Assembly: GCA_017523995.1 (NCBI GenBank)
Contig: JAFWUX010000220.1
Location: 1-10,652, forward strand
Reading direction: 5' to 3'
DNA length: 10,652 bases
From: Oscillospiraceae bacterium
GTDB taxonomy: Bacteria > Bacillota_A > Clostridia > Oscillospirales > Ruminococcaceae
Part shown: positions 1-6,672 of the stretch, piece by piece
Position numbering within the stretch: position 1 is the stretch's first letter
How the letters are laid out: every line of letters begins with the position of its first letter
Made by a program: the position numbers and the translations under genes
Notes under the pieces: generated by a model
The model's input: only the letters and a program-made list of their open reading frames with translations
Database searches by the model: none
Told to the model about the DNA's origin: nothing

Positions 1-60
1 GAACAACCCAAAGAGGACAGGGGGAAGGTTCGCGAGCTCACATTCCCCCTATCCCCTTTA

Positions 61-312
61 GGTTTTCCCCTCGCGCTCCCCTTTCCTGATTCCTTGACCC
101 CTTTAGGGCGTAAGCCACTTGTTTGACTTGTGCTGCGTCTTAATGCATAGGCTGATTTGCGAGAGAATGAAACCTCAAACGTCAGACCTGTGCCAAATTG
201 CAAGGCTCGCGCCAATCAAACGGGTATGTTTCAGCAAGCAGCATTTGTCAAATGAGTGGCTCAGCCCCAGAGAGGAGAGGATAAGGAAAGAGGGAGCGCG
301 AGGGGGAGAACC
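61..312. repeat. Long inverted repeat, arms 61-86 and 285-312
   Basis: The left arm at 61-86 (GGTTTTCCCCTCGCGCTCCC, then CTTTCC) is the near-complement of the right arm at 285-312, which starts GGAAAGAGGGAGCGCGAGGG. Similarity continues outward for a further 10-15 bases (CCCCTTTA before the left arm, TTAGGGAGAGGGG after the right). The arms enclose about 198 nt of unrelated sequence with no credible gene. This could be a small non-autonomous element or just two opposed copies of a common intergenic repeat. I saw no target-site duplication. Confidence 0.6.
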
Positions 313-372
313 TTAGGGAGAGGGGAGACCCGAGCGCAGCGAGGACTTCCCTCTCTCTATGGTTCTTCCCCT
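301..372. repeat. Imperfect 27-bp hairpin
   Basis: Positions 301-327 pair with 346-372 at 23 of 27 positions, leaving an 18-nt loop (328-345, containing CGAGCGCAGCGAGG). The left arm overlaps the right arm of the 61-312 inverted repeat, so three copies of the same G/C-rich motif sit here in alternating orientation. There is no T-run after either arm, so it does not look like an intrinsic terminator. It is best described as an intergenic repeat hairpin of unknown role. Confidence 0.6.
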
Positions 373-409
373 CGCATTCGCGCCCCGCGCCCAGCGGAAT
401 CTGACACTT

Positions 410-680
410 GGACACAGGATAAGAACAATCAACCCCAAATCAGCTTTAGCAAGATGGATGTCGGCACTGCCGACCGCCCTGCGCCCAGCAAAAATAAACA
501 TCCGGACAAAAGATAAAGCGCAAGAGACAAAAGCCTGACCATTCACATCCAGTAAAATCACACACTCGGACAAAAGATAAAGAATAAGAAATCAAAAGCC
601 GAACCATTGACCCCAAAACTAAAATCAAACCCTCGGACGCAGGCTAAGAACAATCAACCTATAATCAGCTTTAGCTAACA
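410..680 (+). repeat. Four degenerate GGAC-initiated repeat units
   Basis: Units begin with GGAC at 410, 504, 568 and 635 (spacings 94, 64 and 67 nt). The outer pair match over 41 nt: 410-450 and 635-675 agree at 36 of 41 positions, sharing TAAGAACAATCAACC and ATCAGCTTTAGC. The inner pair share GGACAAAAGATAAAG exactly (504-518 and 568-582) and then a looser AAAAGCC...ACCATT...TAAAATCA pattern. Each unit is preceded by a C/T-rich triplet. The order is therefore A-B-B'-A'. Units are too divergent and unequally spaced to be a CRISPR array. No function can be assigned. Confidence 0.6.
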
Positions 681-738
681 GAAAAGCCGCCAAATCAACG
701 CATTCACGCTGATTCAGCGACTTTATCTAACAGGGTTC

Positions 739-751
739 GGGGCAAAGCCCC
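739..751. repeat. Short GC hairpin after the U32 gene
   Basis: GGGGC at 739-743 and GCCCC at 747-751 form a 5-bp stem with an AAA (plus strand) or TTT (minus strand) loop, three bases past the U32 stop codon. On the minus strand it is followed by GAACCCTG rather than a T-run, so it is not a standard terminator. It could still protect the 3' end of the operon transcript. Confidence 0.4.
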
Positions 752-754
752 ATT

Positions 755-2839
755 CTACTCCCCCTCAGTCACTACCTTCAATCCCCGCGTAAAGGCGGCA
801 GGCGCAAAACCGCCCGCCCCGTGCAGATACGCATCAAGAATCTCCCCGACACGCTCCGGCGCCTCATCCGTCACGGAAACCAGCCCGTACGCAGCCTCAC
901 AAAGCTGCGTTCTCCTGTCCGCCAGCCAGACCGGCACCGCATTGAACAGCTCCGCATAATCCGGCTTTTCGGTCAGGCGCGTGCAGTCGGTATAAACAGC
1001 AGCATCCCTGCGGTCCGTCAGCGTGTGACGGCATTTTGCGCAGCCGATCTGCGCCTGAACCGGACAGTTCCGCGTCAGCATCAGCGGCAGCCTGCCGTAT
1101 GCAAAAATCCCGAGCGGCAGCATCTGCGCGGGCATGCGGGGCGCCTCCGGTGAACAGAGCGCATCGAGAAGCCCGAATCTGCGCAGTTCTTCGGCGGCAT
1201 AGCTGTTCGCCGCATGCAGACCGAGCGTGCCGTGCAGTGCAAACCCGAGCGCCTTTCCGGTTTCAATATCCGCAGCATTCTGACAGGCAAGCGCAGCAAA
1301 TCCGGCGTCCTTTGCCGCCTGCAGCCGCTTTATGACCGCCTCCTCATCACAGATGAAGCGCGGCGGCACAACAATACATCGCGAAACCGGAACCGGCATT
1401 GTCCCCTTTTGATATTCCGGCACCAGATGCAGCGGCAGCAGCAGCGCATCGAGTTCCTCCGCAAATCCGCCGATCTCCGCGAGCTGCGCGAGCCGCCGGA
1501 TCTGCAGCCGGATCTTCGGCTGTTCCGCGCGTGTCCGGAGCATATGCGGCAGTTCGGGTGCTGTCCCGCAGACATGCTGCGGTGCATTTCTCCGGATGCG
1601 CGCTGCATCCATATCCGCAGCCGCCTGCCGCCGCATCGCATTCAGCGCCGAGGCAGGCAGCATCACGGCATCATCCAGCGCCGCGGTGACTTTCCCCGCA
1701 GAATAAACCGTATCCCCGAGCTTATCAAACTGCTTTTGCAGCTGCGCAAGATCGGTCGGTCGCGAGACCGCCTGCTGCGGCGGCTCCCCTGTCACAGTCA
1801 CGCTGCTGATGCCGTCGGTGACAGTGAGCAGCGCGGGCTCGCCAAGCCTGAGCGTATAATGCGCATCGAGTTCCGCGATTTTCCGCGGCTTCTGATACCG
1901 CGCACGCAGTCCGCGCATGACATCCTGTGCGGCAGTGACATCCTCCTTGCGGCGCGTCCCGAACATATCCTTCCGGATGCCGGTGAAGTAGCCGTCGGTA
2001 AAGCCGCTGCGCGAAAAGATCGACTGCAGCTCGTGCAGATCGTAGGATTCACCGCGCAGTGCGGCACGGCATGCGGTCACGGCGGCGGCAACATATTCCG
2101 GACGCTTCATGCGCCCCTCGATTTTCAGCGACTGCACGCCCATGCGAATCATCTCCGGCAGATGCTGCACCAGCGACTGATCCTTGAGCGAGAGCGCACA
2201 CGCCTGCTTCTGCCTTGCATCCGCGGTGAACGGGAGACGGCAGGGCTGTGCGCAGCAGCCGCGGTTCGCGCTTCTGCCGCCCATTGCCGCCGACATCCAG
2301 CACTGTCCGGAGACAGACATGCAGTGTGCGCCGTGGACAAACACCTCAATTTCCATATCGCATTGCGCCGCCTCCGCGCAGCATGCAGCGATCTGTTCCG
2401 CCGAAAGCTCGCGCGCCAGAACAACACGGCAAAAGCCTGCCCGCTTTGCAAACCGCACGCCGGCAGGCGAATGAATGGTCAGTTGTGTGGAAGCATGCAG
2501 ACGCAGTGTCGGCAGCCGTTTCGCGATATACGCAGCCGTGCCGAGATCCTGCACAATGCAGCCGTCGGCGCCGGTTTCGGCAGCGGTTTCCAGCAATCTG
2601 TCCAGCGCCGGAAACTCCGCATCAAACAGCAGCGTATTGATTGCGAGATAAAGCTTTGCGCCGTAAAGATGACAGCGCGCAGCCGCCTCTTTGAGTCCGT
2701 CGCGGTCAAAATTTTCCGCATTGGCGCGCGCCGAAAACTGCTGCGCCCCGACATAGACAGCGTCCGCACCGCAGCGCAAAGCTGCCAGCAGCGATTCCAT
2801 GCTGCCGGCAGGCGCAAGCAGCTCAGGCGTGCTGCTCAT
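755..2839 (-). CDS. U32 family protein, probable Fe-S RNA hydroxylation enzyme (RlhA/TrhP type)
   Basis: A 694-residue protein that opens with the U32 N-terminus (ELLAPAGSMESLLAALRCGA, residues 6-25), a TIM-barrel-like domain. The U32 signature lies at about 165-201: EVFVHGAHCMSVSGQC, then CCAQPC, giving Cys173, 180, 195/196 and 200. In characterised relatives (UbiU/V, RlhA, TrhP) clustered cysteines bind a 4Fe-4S cluster. Residues about 300-420 resemble the DUF3656-type region of long members such as E. coli RlhA, which hydroxylates C2501 of 23S rRNA. A second cluster (NCPVQ...GCAKC, Cys592, 600, 603) sits near the C-terminus. Family members were once called peptidases; RNA hydroxylation is the better inference, but whether the target is rRNA or tRNA cannot be told. 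The start ATG overlaps the zapA stop (ATGA) and has no clear ribosome site, so translation is probably coupled. It is the last gene of the murC run. Confidence 0.9.
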   Translation of the reverse strand: MSSTPELLAPAGSMESLLAALRCGADAVYVGAQQFSARANAENFDRDGLKEAAARCHLYGAKLYLAINTLLFDAEFPALDRLLETAAETGADGCIVQDLGTAAYIAKRLPTLRLHASTQLTIHSPAGVRFAKRAGFCRVVLARELSAEQIAACCAEAAQCDMEIEVFVHGAHCMSVSGQCWMSAAMGGRSANRGCCAQPCRLPFTADARQKQACALSLKDQSLVQHLPEMIRMGVQSLKIEGRMKRPEYVAAAVTACRAALRGESYDLHELQSIFSRSGFTDGYFTGIRKDMFGTRRKEDVTAAQDVMRGLRARYQKPRKIAELDAHYTLRLGEPALLTVTDGISSVTVTGEPPQQAVSRPTDLAQLQKQFDKLGDTVYSAGKVTAALDDAVMLPASALNAMRRQAAADMDAARIRRNAPQHVCGTAPELPHMLRTRAEQPKIRLQIRRLAQLAEIGGFAEELDALLLPLHLVPEYQKGTMPVPVSRCIVVPPRFICDEEAVIKRLQAAKDAGFAALACQNAADIETGKALGFALHGTLGLHAANSYAAEELRRFGLLDALCSPEAPRMPAQMLPLGIFAYGRLPLMLTRNCPVQAQIGCAKCRHTLTDRRDAAVYTDCTRLTEKPDYAELFNAVPVWLADRRTQLCEAAYGLVSVTDEAPERVGEILDAYLHGAGGFAPAAFTRGLKVVTEGE

Positions 2840-3333
2840 TGCTCGGATGCGGTAAAGGTCAGCTGGGTCTCGCCGTCTGCCTCGGCAGCAGCGGGCTCTG
2901 CCGGTGCTTCTGCGGGTTCCTCAGCGGTTGCAGCCTGCGCATGCTTCTTTTTGCCCTGCGGCTCTTCCCCGATGCTGTCCTTGAGGGACTTCAGCTTGTT
3001 GAGATTCTCAAGCTGCTCGATCTTTGCCTTGAGGACGTCGATCTCACGGAGTGCGGCATCGCGCTCGAGACGCGCCTTGCCCGCCTCATCGACATACTCC
3101 TTGACCTGCGAGCGGATCACCTCAACGCTGTTGTTCGCCTTGGTCAGCTCATCCATTGTGGAGAGCGCGACCATCATCACCGCAGAATGCGCGGAAACAC
3201 GCGGATTCTCCTCAGTAATATCCGAGATGCGCTTCTCGAGATTCTTCGCGAGCTGATAGACATAGCTCGGTGCATCCTCCGTCTGCAGCACATATTCTCT
3301 GCCGCACAGTACAACCTTCACGCGATTGATCAT
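2836..3333 (-). CDS. zapA: Cell division protein ZapA
   Basis: A 165-residue protein. The first ~100 residues match ZapA: a short beta start (INRVKVVLCGREYVLQTEDA), then helices with YQLAKNLEKRI and a VMMVALSTMDELTKAN segment, followed by a coiled coil at about 75-125 (heptad-like Leu/Ile/Ala with many charged residues). ZapA dimers and tetramers cross-link FtsZ filaments at the division site in the cytoplasm. Typical ZapA is 85-110 residues; the extra ~40 residues here are a Lys patch and an Ala/Glu/Pro-rich acidic tail, probably disordered. AAGGAAG lies 7 nt upstream of the ATG. The gene follows lexA after 21 nt and overlaps the U32 start by 4 nt, so it belongs to the murC-lexA-zapA-U32 operon. 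Confidence 0.88.
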   Translation of the reverse strand: MINRVKVVLCGREYVLQTEDAPSYVYQLAKNLEKRISDITEENPRVSAHSAVMMVALSTMDELTKANNSVEVIRSQVKEYVDEAGKARLERDAALREIDVLKAKIEQLENLNKLKSLKDSIGEEPQGKKKHAQAATAEEPAEAPAEPAAAEADGETQLTFTASEQ

Positions 3334-3354
3334 AATTGTTCTTCCTTTCTCTAT

Positions 3355-3942
3355 TTACTGATCCAGATAGCGCAGCAGCGCGACAACCTTGCCGAGCACC
3401 GCCGCTTCCTTGACATAAATCGGTTCCATCGTGTCATTTTCCGGCTGAAGCCGATAGCCGCCGTTTTCCTTGAAGAACCGCTTGACCGTTGCCTCATCCC
3501 CGTTGACGAGTGCGACAACGATCTCCCCGTTTTCCGCCGTATTGGTTTGCTCAACGATGACGATGTCACCGTCAAAGATGCCTGCGTTGATCATGCTTTC
3601 CCCGCGCACGCGCAGCGCAAACAGTTCGCCGGAATAATGTCTGTCCGGCACATAGCTGATGTGATCCTCGATGTTCTCGACCGCCGTAATCGGGACGCCC
3701 GCGGTCACCGTTCCGACGAGCGGCACATTCCGAACGGTGCTGCCGTGCAGCCGGATCGCGCGGTTCTGGTTATCCATTTTGTCGAGCAGCCCTTCCTCGA
3801 CCAGCAGGTTGATATAGCGGTGAACCGTCGAGGTGGAGCCGATGTCGAGCGCATGGCAGATTTCGCGCACAGTCGGCGCATAGCCGTCGTCGATCCGCGA
3901 ACGGATATAGTTATAAATCGTTTTTGCCCTGTCATTCAGCAT
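3355..3942 (-). CDS. lexA: SOS repressor LexA
   Basis: A 195-residue repressor with the standard two-domain layout. An N-terminal winged helix (residues 1-65; TVREICHALDIGSTSTVHRY is the recognition region) is followed by the S24 autoprotease domain. The cleavage site is Ala81-Gly82 (VTAGVP), the catalytic Ser is 116 (RGESM) and the catalytic Lys is 154 (ATVKR). RecA-stimulated self-cleavage relieves repression of DNA-repair genes. The frame is open 28 codons further upstream (to 4026), but that part overlaps murC and is unlike LexA; the ATG at 3942 has AAGGAAAG just upstream and gives the family's usual start. The gene begins 25 nt after the murC stop. I saw no CGAAC-N4-GTTCG operator in that gap or upstream of murC, so self-repression is not evident. 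Confidence 0.95.
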   Translation of the reverse strand: MLNDRAKTIYNYIRSRIDDGYAPTVREICHALDIGSTSTVHRYINLLVEEGLLDKMDNQNRAIRLHGSTVRNVPLVGTVTAGVPITAVENIEDHISYVPDRHYSGELFALRVRGESMINAGIFDGDIVIVEQTNTAENGEIVVALVNGDEATVKRFFKENGGYRLQPENDTMEPIYVKEAAVLGKVVALLRYLDQ

Positions 3943-3967
3943 AACAATCTTTCCTTCCCCGCCGGTA

Positions 3968-5389
3968 TCAGCTTTCCGCGCGCGCACGCAGCGTATCGGC
4001 GATCTGCTTGGAGAGCTTGTTGACATCGCCGCAGCCCAGCGTGATGATCAGATCACCCGGCTGTGCAATTTTGCAGACCGCTTCACAGACCGCATCGAAA
4101 TTCTGATATTTCCGCGTATCGTTTTCGGGTTCTGTCTCATCCTGCGGGAACCAGATGCAGTCCGGAATTTTCTCCGCGAGCATCCGTGTAAAGATTCCGC
4201 GCGTGTTGGTCTCTCTGCCGCCCATGATATCCGTCAGCGCCACGATATCTGCAATTTGCAGCGCATCTGCGAAGTCATCGAGCAGGCGTTCTGTTCTGGA
4301 GTAGGTAAAGGGCTGATGCACCGCGATCACTCTGCGGTAGGGCATAGCCTTTGCCGCTTTGAGCGTCGCCGCAATCTCCGCCGGATGATGACCGTAGTCA
4401 TCCGCAACGGTGATGCCGCTGACATTCGCGTGAACATCAAACCGGCGCTTTGCACCGTGGAACGCGAGCAATCCCGCCTGACACTGTGCAAAGTTCAGTC
4501 CGACAAGCGTTGCCGCCGCAATCGCGGAGAGCGCATTCAGGACATTGTGCAGACCCGGCACAAGCAGCGTCGCCGTGCCGAGGCATTCGCCGAGATGCCA
4601 GACCTTGAAGGTTGTGGTCTGCTCTGCGGTGTGCTCGATATCGGTCGCGCGCCATTCGCAGTCCGCGCCGGTGCCGAAGCGGAGCATGGTCTTTCCGGTG
4701 ACGGATGCCATCGCATCGCAGCTGTTTTTGTCATCGCCGTTGTAAAGCACATATCTGCTGGATTTCTGCGCAAACTTTGTAAAGGATGCCTTGAGGTTTT
4801 CCAGCGTGTGGAAGTATTCCATGTGATCCTCGTCGATGTTCAGGATCACCGCGATATCCGGCGAGAGATGCAGGAATGTGTCCACATATTCGCACGCCTC
4901 GCAGACGAACACATCGCTGCTGCCCGCTCTGCCGCTGCCGCCGATCGACGGGAGCTTGCCGCCGATGACAGCGGAAAGATCAATGCCTGCGGTGAACAGA
5001 ATCTGCGCGAGCATCGAGGATGTTGTTGTTTTGCCGTGCGTGCCCGCAATGCAGACCGCATCGGAATACCACTCCGAGACAAGCCCGAGCAGCTCGCTGC
5101 GCTCCATCATCGCAACGCCGGATGCCTCTGCCGCCGCGCGCTCAGGATTCGTCTTTGCGATGGCCGCCGAATAGACAACCAGATCCGCACCCTCGATATT
5201 CTCCGCGCGCTGACCGAGCTGCACCGGAATCCCCAGTGCCCGCACCGCCGCAAGCGTATCCGTCTCGTTGTTATCCGAGCCGGTCAGATAGTATCCCTTT
5301 GCATGCAGCACCTGCGCCAGCGGATACATGCCGCTGCCGCCGATGCCGATCATATGGATATGCTGCTTGCCTTCTAAAATGGAACTCAT
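3968..5389 (-). CDS. murC: UDP-N-acetylmuramate--L-alanine ligase MurC
   Basis: A 473-residue Mur ligase that adds L-Ala to UDP-MurNAc using ATP, the first amino-acid step of cytoplasmic peptidoglycan precursor synthesis. Motifs in order: the N-terminal UDP-substrate loop GIGGSGM (15-21), ATP P-loop AGTHGKTTT (115-123), EACEY (164-168), NIDEDHMEYF (184-193), then C-terminal DDYGHHPAEI (330-339), HQPFTYSRT (358-366) and LGCGD (451-455). The DDYGHHP...HQPF pattern separates MurC from MurD/E/F. Length is typical. The frame is open 30 codons further upstream, but the extension is Cys/Arg-rich and unlike MurC; the ATG at 5389 with AGAGAGG about 10 nt upstream is preferred. It is the first gene of the minus-strand operon and is divergent from spoVG. 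Confidence 0.96.
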   Translation of the reverse strand: MSSILEGKQHIHMIGIGGSGMYPLAQVLHAKGYYLTGSDNNETDTLAAVRALGIPVQLGQRAENIEGADLVVYSAAIAKTNPERAAAEASGVAMMERSELLGLVSEWYSDAVCIAGTHGKTTTSSMLAQILFTAGIDLSAVIGGKLPSIGGSGRAGSSDVFVCEACEYVDTFLHLSPDIAVILNIDEDHMEYFHTLENLKASFTKFAQKSSRYVLYNGDDKNSCDAMASVTGKTMLRFGTGADCEWRATDIEHTAEQTTTFKVWHLGECLGTATLLVPGLHNVLNALSAIAAATLVGLNFAQCQAGLLAFHGAKRRFDVHANVSGITVADDYGHHPAEIAATLKAAKAMPYRRVIAVHQPFTYSRTERLLDDFADALQIADIVALTDIMGGRETNTRGIFTRMLAEKIPDCIWFPQDETEPENDTRKYQNFDAVCEAVCKIAQPGDLIITLGCGDVNKLSKQIADTLRARAES

Positions 5390-5410
5390 AAAACACGATC
5401 CTCTCTTAAA

Positions 5411-5452
5411 ATATGCATAATTCCGGCACAAAATGGGACATATGCGCATAAT
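5411..5452. promoter_or_regulatory. Paired palindromic sites upstream of murC
   Basis: Two near-identical AT-rich palindromes, ATATGCATAAT (5411-5421) and ATATGCGCATAAT (5440-5452), lie 29 nt apart between the murC start and its probable promoter region. Looser half-sites (ATTATGCAG at 5482-5490, AATATGCAAT at 5504-5513) follow. The arrangement could be operators for a dimeric regulator, or simple AT-rich chance. I could not place a convincing murC promoter: TTGCAT with CATAAT after a 19-nt spacer on the minus strand (within about 5480-5515) is only a weak candidate. Confidence 0.3.
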
Positions 5453-5561
5453 ATGCCGCGCTGTCACTTCTATACGCACCGATTATGCAGGATTTTCCAA
5501 TAAAATATGCAATTAAGATTGTTATTTGACATGAAACATTCACACAATCAACACATTTCCA

Positions 5562-5570
5562 TGCTATGAT
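5562..5570 (+). promoter_or_regulatory. Extended -10 promoter for spoVG
   Basis: TGCTATGAT at 5562-5570 is an extended -10 element (TG-n-TATGAT, one mismatch from TATAAT). No good -35 lies 16-18 nt upstream; a TTGACA at 5526-5531 is 33 nt away, too far for the same promoter. A start site near 5577 would give an mRNA leader of about 105 nt. No SigH-type site was recognised, although B. subtilis spoVG is SigH-dependent. Confidence 0.5.
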
Positions 5571-5580
5571 ATAGCCAAAG

Positions 5581-5629
5581 CGGTACCTTTGCGGATCTCC
5601 GCAGCTCCGGCGGCTCCGGCGATGTACCG
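5581..5629 (+). promoter_or_regulatory. Foldable spoVG 5' leader
   Basis: CGGTAC (5581-5586) pairs with GTACCG (5624-5629) and encloses a GCGG/CCGC hairpin (5591-5602) and a CCGG-CGGCT-CCGG hairpin (5607-5619), so a compact three-way fold is possible. It lies between the proposed spoVG start site and the ribosome site. It matches no riboswitch class I know, and GC-rich sequence folds easily by chance, so a regulatory role is only a suggestion. Confidence 0.3.
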
Positions 5630-5681
5630 ATTGATAATTAGATACACCGCATACCACTCAACGGAAGGAATGAACATTACC

Positions 5682-6026
5682 ATGGAAATCACCGATCTGA
5701 AAATTCGCAAAATGATGACTGACGGAAGACTGCGTGCAATCGTCTCGATTACACTTGACCAGATGCTTGCTGTGCATGACATCAAGGTTGTGCAGGGAGA
5801 GACGCGTCTCTTCGTCGCAATGCCGAGCCGCAAGGATGAGGGCGGAATCTTCCGCGACATCGTGCATCCGATCTCGGCACAGGCAAGAGAATATCTGGAA
5901 TCCCAGATTCTCAACGCCTATCAGGAACAGCTTGCACTGATTCAGGCTGAGGCAGAACTGACAGAGGCAGAGGAGCCTGCCGCTGAAACCGCTGCCGAAG
6001 CTCCGGCTGCAGAGCCTGAAATCTGA
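5682..6026 (+). CDS. spoVG: SpoVG family nucleic-acid-binding regulator
   Basis: A 114-residue protein that begins MEITDLKIRKM, the typical SpoVG start, and contains the conserved core VSITLDQMLAVHDIKVVQG (21-39), FVAMPSRKDEGGIFRDIVHP (44-63) and a C-terminal helix. SpoVG proteins bind DNA or RNA; in B. subtilis they affect septation at sporulation, and in other Firmicutes they control capsule, virulence or cell-wall genes. The last ~28 residues are an acidic Ala/Glu/Pro-rich tail that is longer than in B. subtilis (97 residues). The frame is open upstream to a TTG at 5589, and an ATG at 5670 overlaps the GGAAGGA ribosome site (5663-5669), so ATG 5682 is chosen; the 12-nt spacing is slightly long. 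It has its own promoter and terminator and is divergent from murC. Confidence 0.93.
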   Translation: MEITDLKIRKMMTDGRLRAIVSITLDQMLAVHDIKVVQGETRLFVAMPSRKDEGGIFRDIVHPISAQAREYLESQILNAYQEQLALIQAEAELTEAEEPAAETAAEAPAAEPEI

Positions 6027-6048
6027 ATTCAAGCCTAAATCAATTCCG

Positions 6049-6091
6049 GACTTTCCGGCGTGTTCTGAATGCACGCCGGAAAGTCTTTTTT
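6049..6091 (+). terminator. Intrinsic terminator of spoVG
   Basis: GACTTTCCGGCGTG (6049-6062) pairs perfectly with CACGCCGGAAAGTC (6072-6085): a 14-bp stem, 9-nt loop and then six Ts (6086-6091). It starts 22 nt after the spoVG stop. It lies between convergent genes; the minus-strand side lacks a good T-run, so it mainly serves spoVG, though the stem may also block transcripts from the Nudix gene. Confidence 0.93.
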
Positions 6092-6096
6092 CGTCC

Positions 6097-6672
6097 TCAG
6101 GAATCCTGCGCGTTCTGCAGCAGGAATGCGGTCTTGAGCAGTGCAATCTGCGTTTTCGCATCCTTGATGCGGTCATCCATGACCATCTGCACGGCGTCCT
6201 TCAGCGGCACGCGGATCACATCGAGAAATTCATCTTCATCGAGCGACTGCGCATGCGTCTCTTTGAGCTGCCTTGCAAGATACATATAGATGACTTCTTC
6301 ATCGTAGGCAGGAGTCGGATAGAGCGAGCCGAGCGGTTCGAGCACATCCGCCTCGCCACCGACCTCCTCTTTCAGCTCGCGCACGGCGCACTGCAAAGGC
6401 TCCTCGCCGTATTCGAGCTTTCCGGCAGGGACTTCCAGCGTCTCCGCATGATGCGGATACCGGAACTGCCGGACCATCAGCACACAGCCGTCCGATGTCA
6501 GCGGCACCACGCAGGCACCGCCCGGATGATGCACCACCTCACGGATCGCCTCCGTGCCGTTTTCCAGCAGGACGGTGTCCTTTGAGACATCGAGGATCCT
6601 GCCGCGGTAGATTTTCTCAGAACGGAGCCGCTCCTCTCTCAGATGCGGCGCCGGCTGCAAATCAGTTGTCAT
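6097..6672 (-). CDS. Nudix hydrolase, ADP-ribose pyrophosphatase type
   Basis: A 191-residue protein with a full Nudix box at residues 84-106: G84-x5-E90-x7-R98-E99-L-K-E102-E103-V-G, the Mg-binding catalytic helix. Upstream are the usual ADPRase features (YRGRILDVSKDTV, VVHHPGGACVVPL, VRQFRYP); downstream, YPTPAYDEE (118-126) matches the Pro-containing loop typical of ADP-ribose pyrophosphatases. The expected reaction is ADP-ribose to AMP and ribose 5-phosphate, in the cytoplasm; exact substrate is not proven. The frame runs open to 6789 inside the upstream gene, but ATG 6672 is preceded by GAGGAGG at ideal spacing. It overlaps the 3' end of the yfhO-type gene by 11 nt, so it is probably translated from the same mRNA. 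Confidence 0.92.
   Translation of the reverse strand: MTTDLQPAPHLREERLRSEKIYRGRILDVSKDTVLLENGTEAIREVVHHPGGACVVPLTSDGCVLMVRQFRYPHHAETLEVPAGKLEYGEEPLQCAVRELKEEVGGEADVLEPLGSLYPTPAYDEEVIYMYLARQLKETHAQSLDEDEFLDVIRVPLKDAVQMVMDDRIKDAKTQIALLKTAFLLQNAQDS

Larger units (their letters stand above)
1..754. other. Gene-free, repeat-rich intergenic region
   Basis: No open frame here looks like a real protein. The few that exist are short, start at weak codons and translate repeat sequence into Arg/Gly/Pro-rich peptides. The left half (about 20-380) is G-rich on one strand and C-rich on the other, with several copies of a motif like GGTTnTnCCCCTCGC in both orientations. The right half (about 400-700) is more AT-rich and carries degenerate repeats starting with GGAC. 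I saw no tRNA, rRNA or recognisable riboswitch. It lies downstream of the U32 gene (which runs towards it), so it may hold that operon's 3' end. The individual repeats are listed separately. Confidence 0.7.

Noticed and set aside
123..151. Possible promoter (TTGACT ... CATAGG) in the left block
   Set aside because: Only half of the -10 matches and no gene or RNA follows.
119..573. Short open frames in the left repeat block
   Set aside because: They translate repeat sequence into low-complexity Arg/Gly/Pro peptides, and none showed convincing gene features.
410..680. CRISPR array
   Set aside because: Units are divergent, unequally spaced (94, 64, 67 nt), only four in number, and no cas genes are nearby.
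1214..4023. Long plus-strand open frames opposite U32, zapA and lexA
   Set aside because: Antisense shadows: Arg/Cys/His-rich products with no recognisable domains, crossing the boundaries of three well-supported minus-strand genes.
3943..4026. N-terminal extension of LexA to 4026
   Set aside because: It overlaps the murC 3' end and is Ser/Arg-rich; ATG 3942 has a strong ribosome site and matches LexA.
4256..5377. A 373-codon plus-strand open frame opposite murC
   Set aside because: Antisense shadow of murC, whose Mur ligase motifs are all intact.
5390..5479. N-terminal extension of MurC to 5479
   Set aside because: The added 30 residues are Cys/Arg-rich and unlike MurC, and cover the palindromes; the ATG at 5389 matches the family start and has a ribosome site.
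5526..5531. TTGACA as the -35 box of spoVG
   Set aside because: It is 33 nt from the only good -10; no acceptable -10 lies 16-18 nt downstream.
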